Positions 50,274 through 58,724 of a stretch of DNA of 64,000 nucleotides are shown here, in pieces. The stretch is from an uncultured Bacteroidales bacterium. GTDB lineage: Bacteria > Bacteroidota > Bacteroidia > Bacteroidales > FEN-979. The position numbers and the translations under genes are program-made. The stretch is from NCBI GenBank assembly GCA_903959905.1, contig CAJBYO010000063.1, positions 1 through 64,000 of the forward strand. The letters are read 5' to 3'. Within the stretch, counting starts at the first letter, position 1; every line of letters begins with the position of its first letter. The notes beneath the pieces are model-generated. The model was given only the letters and a program-made list of their open reading frames with translations, was not told where the DNA came from and did no database searches.

Positions 50274-51275
50274 CTATTTCTCAAGGTTGAATTTTGTGAC
50301 ACCGGTTGAACTTCCGGCAAAACCTGTAAAATAGAGTTTGCAGGTGCTGCCCTGAACAGGTTTTACAAAGTAGACCGTTGAGTCAACCACAGTATATTTA
50401 AAGGAATTGTTGTCAAAAATTTTCCAGTCCCAGCCGATGGAGGAACGTGTTGAATCCCAGGTTCCCGGACCTGAATCGCTGTAAGTCAGTACCACAGGAT
50501 GGAACTTTTTGGTCTTCACACTGTCGTTGCTCAGAACACCCACCACAGGATAAGGGGTTCCGTCGGGCTGTACAGAATAATATTTTGTAAAAAGGATATC
50601 CCATGATTTCTTCAACGGCTGAAATACAACACGGGCGTTGTTTTGCAGGGAATAGCCGCTGAAATCAGTGGCTGTGAGTGAACTGATATCCTCACTTACT
50701 ACCTGTTCACCTGTACCGTCGAGGTTGGCAAAACGGAATTTAAAGATATCCAGGGCAGAGTACTTCCTCACGACCCAGAGCTTTTTAAAACTTCCGTCGC
50801 GTAATTTAATGATGAAGAGAGAATCTCCGATCAGATCGTGTGTAATCGTGTTATATACCGACCAGCCATAATCGGGATGGCCTTTGGCATTCCGTGAAAA
50901 GGCACCGTTTTCCCAATCCTTCGGATCGTTGTACATCGGTTTCCATGATGACAATCCCGCTGTGTCAACTGTTGCCCAGCCAGTGGTATCTGACTTCGGG
51001 TATGTGTAAAGTACCACACCGGCACCATCATTGGTAAGGATGGATGAACTGCGTTTCATGGTGCGGAAGGCAATGTCCCAGGTTGCACGCGGTGACGTCT
51101 GAACAACGCCGTTGGCCATGCTGTAGTATACTTCATTGGCGTATCCTGCCGACATAACAATTGAATCACTTTTTTTTGTGACTTGCGGTGGAACCGGTGT
51201 TTCTGTATCTTTCTTGCATGAAGCAGCTGAAAGGATGATAATACTCAGGGATAACAGGAAGAAATTGTTTTTCAT
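50274..51275 (-). CDS. HmuY-like surface lipoprotein (first gene of the operon)
   Basis: A 333-residue lipoprotein with signal peptide and lipobox AASC (Cys 20) followed by KKD. The HmuY-family signature is clear: ATWDIAFRTMKRSSSILTND near the N-terminus, then KSWDILFTKYYSVQP, GTPYPVVGVLSND and the C-terminal VDSTVYFVKPVQGSTCKLYF. It is presumed to capture heme or a related tetrapyrrole at the cell surface and hand it to the receptor at 47728. It leads the operon HmuY, CTD-like, receptor, HmuY. No TAnnTTTG box was found in the 233 bases upstream. Confidence 0.88.
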   Translation of the reverse strand: MKNNFFLLSLSIIILSAASCKKDTETPVPPQVTKKSDSIVMSAGYANEVYYSMANGVVQTSPRATWDIAFRTMKRSSSILTNDGAGVVLYTYPKSDTTGWATVDTAGLSSWKPMYNDPKDWENGAFSRNAKGHPDYGWSVYNTITHDLIGDSLFIIKLRDGSFKKLWVVRKYSALDIFKFRFANLDGTGEQVVSEDISSLTATDFSGYSLQNNARVVFQPLKKSWDILFTKYYSVQPDGTPYPVVGVLSNDSVKTKKFHPVVLTYSDSGPGTWDSTRSSIGWDWKIFDNNSFKYTVVDSTVYFVKPVQGSTCKLYFTGFAGSSTGVTKFNLEK

Positions 51276-51508
51276 CGGATTATTATTTTGGATTCAGGTT
51301 AAATGTTTCAGGACTTAATGGTTACAATTATTCATGTACATGGATAACTGTTAAATGCCAGGATGGTGTTCGGGGATATCAAATACCGGCAGGGGTAGTT
51401 GAATACTGATCAAGTGAGGAAAAAAGCGTTAAAACAGCGGACTTTATTTATCCTGATTGGCGAACATGACTGTTCACGAAATAACAACTCCTCCTTTGAC
51501 AGGTCTTT

Positions 51509-51898
51509 TCAGGAAATCGGGGGGCCGCGCAGGCCGCTGGAAGAGACACGGTTTTGAACCGCAAACCTTGGAGAAAGATCAAATATGACTGTAATACCTG
51601 TTCCTTTTGAATAGCCTTTATTCGCTATCTGGAATTCACAGTCGCTGCCGCTAAAGTAATTTTGAAGACTTTGGTGGCTATTGGTATGCTTTGATAAGGA
51701 AAGGGTTTTGGCATATTTTTCAATATCCCGCTTGTAACCGACAAAATTGGGAATTAATGGCTTTCCCCAAATCTTGTACTGATGGAAATTAATCAGCGAA
51801 CCAAGGCAGATAATAGCCACAGCCATTGCCTGGAGGCAAAGGAACAGGACTAAACTACTTTTTCGGCGACCGACCATCAGTTGATAATTGTTTAACAA
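51509..51898 (-). CDS. Small membrane protein with PP-containing tail upstream of the HmuY operon
   Basis: A 129-residue protein I do not recognise. It has a short basic N-terminus, one transmembrane helix (about 15-37, LVLFLCLQAMAVAIICLGSLI) and a soluble tail with ITVIFDLSPRF, ending SSGLRGPPIS. The build and C-terminal PP recall the protein at 15925, which also precedes a TonB receptor on the same strand, though the sequences are not otherwise alike. An uptake-related role is a guess from position. Confidence 0.6.
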   Translation of the reverse strand: MLNNYQLMVGRRKSSLVLFLCLQAMAVAIICLGSLINFHQYKIWGKPLIPNFVGYKRDIEKYAKTLSLSKHTNSHQSLQNYFSGSDCEFQIANKGYSKGTGITVIFDLSPRFAVQNRVSSSGLRGPPIS

Positions 51899-52200
51899 GT
51901 GGCAAAATTACATAAAATTTCAATACAGAAACTCCGGGGCTGATCTTTTTTCTTTTCTTTTTCAACAAAGTGTTAATAAAAAAAAAAACACTAAGGCACT
52001 AAGGACACCAAGAAGCACTAAGTCAAAATATTAACTATGGGATTTGTTTAAAAATCGATGGGATCAATTTTAGATTGGACGATTTTAGATTGCAGATTGA
52101 ATTGATTGATTGACGATGTACGATTAGCAGCGCTTTCAATCGTCAATCTGAAATCGTACAATTCAATCAGCAATCTAAAATCGTCCAATCTAAAATCACC
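51899..52200. other. Repeat-rich gap after rpoD
   Basis: This 302-base gap has an A-run and a CACTAAGG-type direct repeat (about 51985-52022), then a long inverted repeat (52067-52196). No gene or promoter box was recognised in it. Confidence 0.6.
52067..52196. repeat. Inverted repeat, GATTTTAGATTGGACG family
   Basis: Arms 52067-52104 and 52159-52196 are 38 bases each with one mismatch, around a 54-base middle that is itself partly palindromic. It begins 4 bases beyond the rpoD stop codon, in a position to act as its terminator. Confidence 0.9.
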
Positions 52201-53061
52201 TTATCCCATGTAAGACTTTAACAGTTTACTTCTGGAAGAGTGTTTCAGCCTGCGCAATGCCTTCTCCTTAATCTGCCTCACCCGCTCACGGGTAAGATCA
52301 AACATGGAGCCGATCTCATCCAGGGTATAACTGTGAGGCACACCGATACCATAAAACATGTTGATGATCTCCCGTTCCTTTTCGGCGAGGGTCGACAGCG
52401 ACCGTTGCACCTCCAGGGCAAGCGATTCCCTGATCAGGTTTTCATCCGTTCCGGGTGAATCGTTCACGAATACATCCACCAGCCGTACCTCCTCATCCTG
52501 GTCAATGGGGGCGTCCATGGATACAATGCGGGTCGACATCCTCATTGTTTCTGCTACCTTATGCTCAGGAATTTCGAGTTCAATGGAAAGTTCATTCAGG
52601 GACGGCGGCCGTTCAAAGCGTTGTTCAAGTTTAATATTGGCTTTTGACATTTTACTGAGCGACCCGACCTGGTTCAGGGGAAGCCTGACAATCCGTGACT
52701 GCTCGGCCAGCGCCTGCAGGATGGACTGACGAATCCACCACACCGCATAGGAGATGAATTTGAATCCGCGGGTCTCATCAAACCGCCGCGCAGCTTTGAT
52801 CAGTCCGAGATTTCCTTCATTGATCAGGTCAGGCAGCGTAAGCCCCTGGTTCTGATATTGCTTGGCTACTGAAACCACAAACCTGAGGTTGGCCTTGCAC
52901 AACTTTTCAAGTGCAGCCTGGTCGCCGAGTTTGATCCGCTGCGCCAGTTGAACCTCTTCATCAGCTGTGATCAGTTCCTCCTTCGCTATGTCGGAGAGAT
53001 ACCTGTCAAGTGACGCGGTTTCCCGGTTGGTGATTGACTTCGATATTTTAAGTTGTCTCAT
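52201..53061 (-). CDS. rpoD: Primary RNA polymerase sigma factor RpoD/SigA
   Basis: A 286-residue sigma-70 with regions 1.2 ([21 protein letters not shown]), 2 ([57 protein letters not shown]), 3 and 4 ([20 protein letters not shown]). It lacks region 1.1 and the non-conserved insert, as is normal for the primary sigma of Bacteroidota. That factor reads the TTTG / TAnnTTTG promoters seen throughout the window. It follows degP by 17 bases on the same strand. Confidence 0.97.
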   Translation of the reverse strand: MRQLKISKSITNRETASLDRYLSDIAKEELITADEEVQLAQRIKLGDQAALEKLCKANLRFVVSVAKQYQNQGLTLPDLINEGNLGLIKAARRFDETRGFKFISYAVWWIRQSILQALAEQSRIVRLPLNQVGSLSKMSKANIKLEQRFERPPSLNELSIELEIPEHKVAETMRMSTRIVSMDAPIDQDEEVRLVDVFVNDSPGTDENLIRESLALEVQRSLSTLAEKEREIINMFYGIGVPHSYTLDEIGSMFDLTRERVRQIKEKALRRLKHSSRSKLLKSYMG

Positions 53062-53078
53062 GATTTCTTCTTCTAAGT

Positions 53079-54515
53079 CTATAGTCCGATTCCGTAATAC
53101 GCCCTGAGACCATTCGGATAAACCCCTTCAATAAGGACGCCACCCTGCCGGTTTGTCAGCGTTTCTTTCAAATCCTGGATACTGCGTGCCGGTTTTCGGT
53201 CAACGGTAAGCAGGATAAAACCCGCACTGATACCGGCATTTTTCAGTTTGCCGTTTGTGAGCGCGGTGATTTTAAAGCCATAATCAATATTGAGTGCGGC
53301 TTTTTCGTTGGCAGAAAGAGCTTCAAATGTTGCTCCCTGGATGGTTGCCTTGTTGCTTTTTTCGGCAACCTCTTTTGAATCCTCACTTTGCATGGTGAGG
53401 GCAAGTTCATACTCTTTACCGTTGCGGTTTACTATGACCGTAACTTTATCCCCCGGGTTCTTCTGGCCAATCATCTCCATCAACTCCGCCTTACCATTCA
53501 CAGGGTTGTTGTCGATGCGGATGATCACATCACCCCCCTTCAAACCTGCAACCGCTGCCGGACCACCTTCCACAACATCATCCACATAGATCCCACGGAG
53601 ATCGGAAAATCCTTTTTCCTTGGCAAACTGATCATCAATTTCACGGTAATAAACACCGATATAGGCCCGCTGGATCTTTCCGAACTTCATAAAATCGCCC
53701 ACCACCTTCTTCACAATGTTAACAGGGATGGCAAAACTGTAACCGGTATAATAACCGGTTCCGGATGCAATCGCTGCATTGATGCCGATCAGTTCACCCC
53801 GGGTATTGACGAGGGCGCCGCCGCTGTTCCCCGGGTTGATGGCCGCGTCTGTCTGAATAAATGATTCAATGGCACCCCGGGAGCCAAGGATATTGATATT
53901 CCTGGCCTTTGCACTCACAATCCCCGCCGTTACGGTTGAGGTAAGGTTGAAAGGATTGCCTACGGCAAGCACCCACTCCCCTATCTTTACATCATCGGAA
54001 TTGCCGTACGATAAAAAAGGCAGTTCCTGCTCATCTATCTTGATCAGCGCTAAGTCGGTACTGGGATCGGTGCCGATTACTTTCGCCTTGTATTCCCGTT
54101 TGTCATTCAAAGTGACATTTATATTGGTGGCTTCCTGCACCACATGGTTATTTGTAACGATATACCCGTCAGGCGATACGATCACCCCTGAACCCATGGC
54201 AGAATAGGGCTGGCTGTACTCACGCGGCTGGGGACGTCCGCCAAAATTGAAAAATTCAAAAAAATCATCATACACGAGGCTTTTCTTCTGAAATTCAGAT
54301 TTAATATGAACAACAGCATGCAACGAAGATGCAGCCGCCGCTTCAAAATCGGGTTGATTAAATGCCGCACCGGGGTTATAACTGACCTGGCGAACAGGAA
54401 TGCCACCAGGACGGGAATTCAAAATGTATTGCTTTTTTTCAAAGGCTTTGTAGAGTCCAACCGACACAACACCGCCAAACATTGCGATTAAAAAAATTCC
54501 TGCGATTCTTTTCAT
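53079..54515 (-). CDS. degP: DegP/HtrA (Do-type) periplasmic serine protease
   Basis: A 478-residue HtrA protease. The frame begins at 54557, but the ATG at 54515 ([20 protein letters not shown]) gives the membrane anchor or signal segment directly and is preferred. The catalytic triad is His 124 (NNHVV), Asp 154 ([10 protein letters not shown]) and Ser 231 (NPGNSGGAL). A PDZ domain (about 265-360, [25 protein letters not shown]) is followed by a second, more divergent PDZ-like domain. The enzyme degrades or refolds misfolded envelope proteins. No TAnnTTTG box was seen upstream. Confidence 0.95.
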   Translation of the reverse strand: MKRIAGIFLIAMFGGVVSVGLYKAFEKKQYILNSRPGGIPVRQVSYNPGAAFNQPDFEAAAASSLHAVVHIKSEFQKKSLVYDDFFEFFNFGGRPQPREYSQPYSAMGSGVIVSPDGYIVTNNHVVQEATNINVTLNDKREYKAKVIGTDPSTDLALIKIDEQELPFLSYGNSDDVKIGEWVLAVGNPFNLTSTVTAGIVSAKARNINILGSRGAIESFIQTDAAINPGNSGGALVNTRGELIGINAAIASGTGYYTGYSFAIPVNIVKKVVGDFMKFGKIQRAYIGVYYREIDDQFAKEKGFSDLRGIYVDDVVEGGPAAVAGLKGGDVIIRIDNNPVNGKAELMEMIGQKNPGDKVTVIVNRNGKEYELALTMQSEDSKEVAEKSNKATIQGATFEALSANEKAALNIDYGFKITALTNGKLKNAGISAGFILLTVDRKPARSIQDLKETLTNRQGGVLIEGVYPNGLRAYYGIGL

Positions 54516-54707
54516 AGCGTTTATGTGTTTTGTTTTCGTTAAAAAACGATTTAACACATCTGATATTTTTTTCTTCGTTGTTAAACTCTGTTAAGCTTTT
54601 GTTAAAAAAACGTTAACGACTTTGCGTTTTCGCGTATTACCTTTTGGTGGTTTTGCTGATTAAAAGACAACATAATCCAATAAAGGTTGCACAAAAAATA
54701 AAATAAA

Positions 54708-55832
54708 ATGAAAACAATACTCATTATCAACATCTTAATTATTGGAACCTGTTTTTTATATTCAGGTTTCCCGTATATTTCTCAAGATTTAAAATACAGC
54801 GAAAATCGTGCCAATTTAGATTCGGTAAAAATAAAAAGTCAACCTGTCAGGATTATTTTCTGGAACCTTGAGAATCTGTATGATCCTTATGACGATACGA
54901 CAAAACTGGACGACGAATTTACCTCCTCCGGGGCGAAGCACTGGACCTGGTCAAAATTCAGCATCAAACTTAACCATGTGGCTAAAACGTTACTTGCAGC
55001 AGGTGAATGGACACCCCCGGCGATTGTCGGCCTGTGTGAGGTTGAAAACAGGTATGTGCTGAACAAACTGATCTATGAAACACCGTTAAAACCCTGGAAG
55101 TACAAATTCATCCACCATGAATCGCCCGACCTCAGGGGTGTTGATGTGGCATTGCTTTACAGGACCTCAGTCTTTTCGGTGGTTTCCAGTAAAAGTTTCA
55201 GCATCAGGTTCCCTTTTGATACATCGGCACAAACCAGGGAGATCCTGATGGTGAAAGGAATCCTTGCCGGAAAGGATACGATTGCGTTGTTTGTTAACCA
55301 CTGGCCTTCCAGGCGAGGCGGGTATCTCATGTCGCAACCACGGAGGAACTATGTGGCTTCCGTGTTGCGAAAGGTCATTGATTCGGTTCAAAAAGTACAA
55401 CCACGGGCAAATATCCTGGTGATGGGCGACTTCAACGATGAACCTGAAAATGAGAGCCTGTGCGGGGTGCTGCATGCCCGCAACGATGACGCTGAAATTC
55501 TTGACACAGCTTTGTACAACCTCATGGGGATCAGGAACAAAATTCGCCGGGAGGGAACCTTGAAATACCGTGATCAGTGGAGCACATTTGACCAGTTCCT
55601 GGTATCAGGTGCATTAAGGGCTGGCAAATCGGGACTGTCTGTAAATCCGGCAAATGCCGGAACAGTAAAGTTATCCTTTCTGATGGAGGAGGACAACACC
55701 TACTTCGGGGATAAATTGAACAGGACTTACCGGGGGCCGGCATACCACGGTGGGTTCTCTGACCATTTGCCGGTGTGGGTGGATGTTATCCAGAGTCGGG
55801 GAAAAAAGTTCTCGCAGATTTTCGCAGATTAA
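54708..55832 (+). CDS. Exported endonuclease/exonuclease/phosphatase family protein
   Basis: A 374-residue EEP-fold enzyme with an N-terminal signal or anchor (MKTILIINILIIGTCFLYSG). Metal and catalytic motifs are in order: FWNLENLYD with its Glu, the ICLGLCEVENR-like VGLCEVENR, FVNHWPSRRGG, MGDFNDEPEN and GFSDHLPVWV. Phosphodiester cleavage of nucleic acid or of another phosphorylated molecule outside the cytoplasm is likely; the substrate is not readable. The final residues FSQIFAD and the TAA stop are supplied by the left arm of an inverted repeat (55808-55852), so the original C-terminus was probably a few residues different. Confidence 0.87.
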   Translation: MKTILIINILIIGTCFLYSGFPYISQDLKYSENRANLDSVKIKSQPVRIIFWNLENLYDPYDDTTKLDDEFTSSGAKHWTWSKFSIKLNHVAKTLLAAGEWTPPAIVGLCEVENRYVLNKLIYETPLKPWKYKFIHHESPDLRGVDVALLYRTSVFSVVSSKSFSIRFPFDTSAQTREILMVKGILAGKDTIALFVNHWPSRRGGYLMSQPRRNYVASVLRKVIDSVQKVQPRANILVMGDFNDEPENESLCGVLHARNDDAEILDTALYNLMGIRNKIRREGTLKYRDQWSTFDQFLVSGALRAGKSGLSVNPANAGTVKLSFLMEEDNTYFGDKLNRTYRGPAYHGGFSDHLPVWVDVIQSRGKKFSQIFAD

Positions 55833-55958
55833 GGCGCAGATTTTGGCAGATTGAAGCAGAAAAAAACAAAAAATGCCATTTGAGAAAACAAAACTGTTTC
55901 AAATCAAAATTTTAATCTGCCAAAATCTGCGCTTTAATCCGCGAAAATCTGCGAGAAC
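55808..55958. repeat. Inverted repeat of CGCAGATTTTCGCAGA type (copy 2)
   Basis: Arms 55808-55852 and 55914-55958 are 45 bases each with two mismatches, around a 61-base loop. It spans from inside the end of the EEP gene to 1 base beyond the radical SAM stop, so it covers the whole convergent gap and may end transcripts from both sides. A relative is at 22118-22236. Confidence 0.92.
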
Positions 55959-57029
55959 CTATTCCCAAATGCCGGCTATCCCCTCCCCACAGAATGAACA
56001 CCTATCCCCATTCATGTGCCTTGCCCCAACCCTAAATCCCTCCCTTTCAACTATGATCTTCTTACAAGACGGACAAAAAGTATTCTCCGCATTTGTTCCC
56101 CGCACATTCCCAATGTAAACAAAACGGATTCCGGCATGCATGGCAATTTCCCTTGCATCATTCAACACTCCGACAGGCGTTAACGGAACATCCGGCATTT
56201 TGAACATCGGATGAAACCGGCTGAAATGCAACGGGGTATCGGCAAAGCCATTTTTTACAAGCCATTCACACATTTCCCTGATCATGGTCAGATCGTCAGT
56301 CACGCCTGGAATGACAAGGTTTGTAATTTCAACCCAGACTCCCTCATCCCTGAGTATTTTTAAGGTATTCAGCACCGGGTTCAACCTGCCGCCACTGAGT
56401 TCTGCATAAATTTTATTGCTGAATGCCTTTAAATCAATATTGGCTGCATCAAGGTATTTACAAAGTTCACGCAAAGGCGGCTGGTTGATAAATCCGTTTG
56501 AGATCATCAGGTTTTTAATTCCATGTGAGCGTGCAATCCTTGCCGTGTCGAGCATGTATTCATAGAATGCAACAGGTTCCGAATAGGTATAAGCAATTGA
56601 TCTGCAACCGCTATGAATAGCAGCTTCCACAACATTTTCCGGAAAAAGTACAACGTTGTCTGTGTTCTCCGGGCCCTTTTGCGAAATTTCTGCATTCTGG
56701 CAGTTCAGGCAGGTAAAGTTGCACCCGGCGGTGGCGATCGAGAATGCTTTCGTGCCGGGGAGGAAATGGTACAGCGGTTTCTTCTCTATGGGGTCAGCAT
56801 GAACGGCGCACGGGTTTCCATAGGCTGTGGTGAGCAGTTTGCCGTCCCTGGCAAGGTGGGTGAGGCATTTACCAACACTCCCTTCGGGAAGCAGGCAGTT
56901 ATGGGGGCATATACGGCACTGGATGCCATTGGGGGTGGTAATTGCGTAGGGCGATTCCCGGGTGTATTCACCAGGTTTTCCAGATTGTGCGACTAGTTTT
57001 TTTTCCAAGTTGAATGCATTTTTCACCAC
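55959..57029 (-). CDS. AmmeMemoRadiSam system radical SAM enzyme
   Basis: A 356-residue cytoplasmic radical SAM protein of the family that co-occurs with Memo and AMMECR1 proteins. The SAM cluster motif is C103-x3-C107-x2-C110 (CNFTCLNC). Four N-terminal cysteines (38, 41, 45, 55; CRICPHNC...GKC) and a C-terminal zinc-ribbon-like set (FCPSCKK and CSFCGE) are typical of the family. YTYSEPVAFYEYM and NIDLKAFS are also seen. The start is a GTG in the pair at 57029, which lies in a palindromic repeat; no in-frame ATG fits. It is divergent from the Memo-AMMECR1 gene. Its reaction is unknown. Confidence 0.92.
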   Translation of the reverse strand: MVKNAFNLEKKLVAQSGKPGEYTRESPYAITTPNGIQCRICPHNCLLPEGSVGKCLTHLARDGKLLTTAYGNPCAVHADPIEKKPLYHFLPGTKAFSIATAGCNFTCLNCQNAEISQKGPENTDNVVLFPENVVEAAIHSGCRSIAYTYSEPVAFYEYMLDTARIARSHGIKNLMISNGFINQPPLRELCKYLDAANIDLKAFSNKIYAELSGGRLNPVLNTLKILRDEGVWVEITNLVIPGVTDDLTMIREMCEWLVKNGFADTPLHFSRFHPMFKMPDVPLTPVGVLNDAREIAMHAGIRFVYIGNVRGTNAENTFCPSCKKIIVEREGFRVGARHMNGDRCSFCGEGIAGIWE

Positions 57030-57102
57030 ATAGGCACATAGGGCACATAAGGGGAAATTAACTGTTTATCATATGTGTTCTATGTGCCTATGTGGTGAAA
57101 AA
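57019..57102. repeat. Perfect 23-bp inverted repeat, CCACATAGGCACATAG family
   Basis: Arms 57019-57041 and 57080-57102 match in all 23 bases, around a 38-base loop. It lies between the divergent radical SAM and Memo-AMMECR1 genes, and its left arm contains the GTG start codons of the former. Confidence 0.92.
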
Positions 57103-57197
57103 AACATAATATTACACACCACATTCACCACAACCCCACCCGATTTTTTCCCCTTTGTATTACCTTTACATTTAATTTATTCAAAGTTACTAAAACA

Positions 57198-58724
57198 ATG
57201 CTGCGTTTTTTCAGCTGCCTGTTGCTTATGGGATTATTTTTCAATTTCACGCCGGGAGGCCGGGCACAGGATACACCCGGCAAAACGAACCGCAAACCGG
57301 CCGCAGCAGGGAAATTCTACCCTGCGGATGCCAAAGAGCTGAACACCATGCTTGCCGGACTCTTTTCGACAGCCAAACCACCCGTTGCGGGCTATGTAAA
57401 CTGCATTGTAACCCCGCATGCCGGCTACGTATTCTCAGGACAAGTGGCGGCCAGCGGTTATAACCAGGTTGACCCTGAAAAACAGTTTGACAATGTGTTC
57501 ATCATTGGTTCAAGCCACCAGGTTTCGTTCAGGGGGGCATCCATTTACACCCCCGGCGATTATGTTACACCCCTGGGCCATGTTCCGGTGAATACTGATA
57601 TTGCAGGCAAACTGATCAATGGGAACCCTTTGTTCACCTACAATCCCGAAGCTGACAAGGCCGAACACACAATTGAAGTGCAGGTTCCCTTTCTACAATA
57701 CCACCTGAAGAAGAAGTTCAAACTTGTGCCCATCATCCTTGGCACACAGTCGGAGGAAACCTGCGAAGAGATTGCCAAAGCGCTAAAACCCTGGTTCAAT
57801 GACCGCAATCTTTTTGTTTTCAGCACCGATTTTTCACATTACCCATCCTATGCCGATGCGCAACTTACTGACAAGTCCACCTGTGATGCCATCGTTGCAG
57901 GGAATCCAGGGGCATTGTTAACATTGCTTCAGGAATATCACGGCAGGAAAATCCCCAACCTGGCAACGAACCTGTGCGGTTGGACCTCCATCATGGTCAT
58001 GCTTAACCTGGCCAGACAGGAACAGGGATATCATATTTCACCTGTCCAATATATGAACTCAGGCGATTCAAAATACGGGGATAAAGACCAGGTGGTGGGT
58101 TACTGGTCAATGGCGGTAACCAGAAAGAATGAAGTCACTGGCGAAGCACCTGTATTCAGTTTCTCCCGGGAAGAAAAAAAAATACTCCTCAGCGTGGCCA
58201 GGAAAACCATTGAGCAATATATCCGCGAGAGAAGGATGCCTGACGACGATTCTGCAACCTACCCGGATAATTTAAAGATTCATGCCGGAGCTTTTGTTAC
58301 GTTGAAAGAAAACGGCAGTCTCCGCGGGTGTATCGGGAGATTTACGGCAAATATCCCGCTGTACAGGCTGATCAGGGAGATGGCAGTTGCCGCCTCCACT
58401 GAAGACAGCCGCTTTGATCCGGTTCGCATGAACGAAATTCCGGGGCTTGAGATGGAGATATCTGTACTTTCCCCCCTGAAAAAGATCACTTCGGCGGATG
58501 AAATAATCCTTGGTAAACACGGCATTTACATAAAGAAAGGGTACAATTCAGGCACCTTTCTGCCACAGGTGGCTACTGAAACGGGTTGGTCCGTTGATGA
58601 ATTCCTGGGCCATTGTTCCCGCGACAAGGCAGGCATCGGCTGGGATGGATGGAAGAAAGCAGAACTGTTCACCTATGAGGCATGTGTCTTTTCCGAAACC
58701 GACATTAACGCAGGCAAAGATTGA
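57198..58724 (+). CDS. Exported Memo-AMMECR1 fusion (AmmeMemoRadiSam components B and A)
   Basis: A 508-residue protein with three parts. A signal peptide (MLRFFSCLLLMGLFFNFTPG, about 1-23) implies export. A Memo domain (about 33-310) has His 74 (TPHAGYVFSG), His 107 (GSSHQV), the pair Asp 211/His 214 (STDFSHYP) and Cys 260 (NLCGWTS), matching the metal ligands of human MEMO1. An AMMECR1 domain (about 322-500) has the hallmark LRGCIGRF with Cys 378. In most bacteria the two are separate proteins or lack a signal peptide; here they are fused and exported, while the radical SAM partner is cytoplasmic. Function is unknown. It overlaps the convergent AddB-like gene by 20 bases. Confidence 0.93.
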   Translation: MLRFFSCLLLMGLFFNFTPGGRAQDTPGKTNRKPAAAGKFYPADAKELNTMLAGLFSTAKPPVAGYVNCIVTPHAGYVFSGQVAASGYNQVDPEKQFDNVFIIGSSHQVSFRGASIYTPGDYVTPLGHVPVNTDIAGKLINGNPLFTYNPEADKAEHTIEVQVPFLQYHLKKKFKLVPIILGTQSEETCEEIAKALKPWFNDRNLFVFSTDFSHYPSYADAQLTDKSTCDAIVAGNPGALLTLLQEYHGRKIPNLATNLCGWTSIMVMLNLARQEQGYHISPVQYMNSGDSKYGDKDQVVGYWSMAVTRKNEVTGEAPVFSFSREEKKILLSVARKTIEQYIRERRMPDDDSATYPDNLKIHAGAFVTLKENGSLRGCIGRFTANIPLYRLIREMAVAASTEDSRFDPVRMNEIPGLEMEISVLSPLKKITSADEIILGKHGIYIKKGYNSGTFLPQVATETGWSVDEFLGHCSRDKAGIGWDGWKKAELFTYEACVFSETDINAGKD

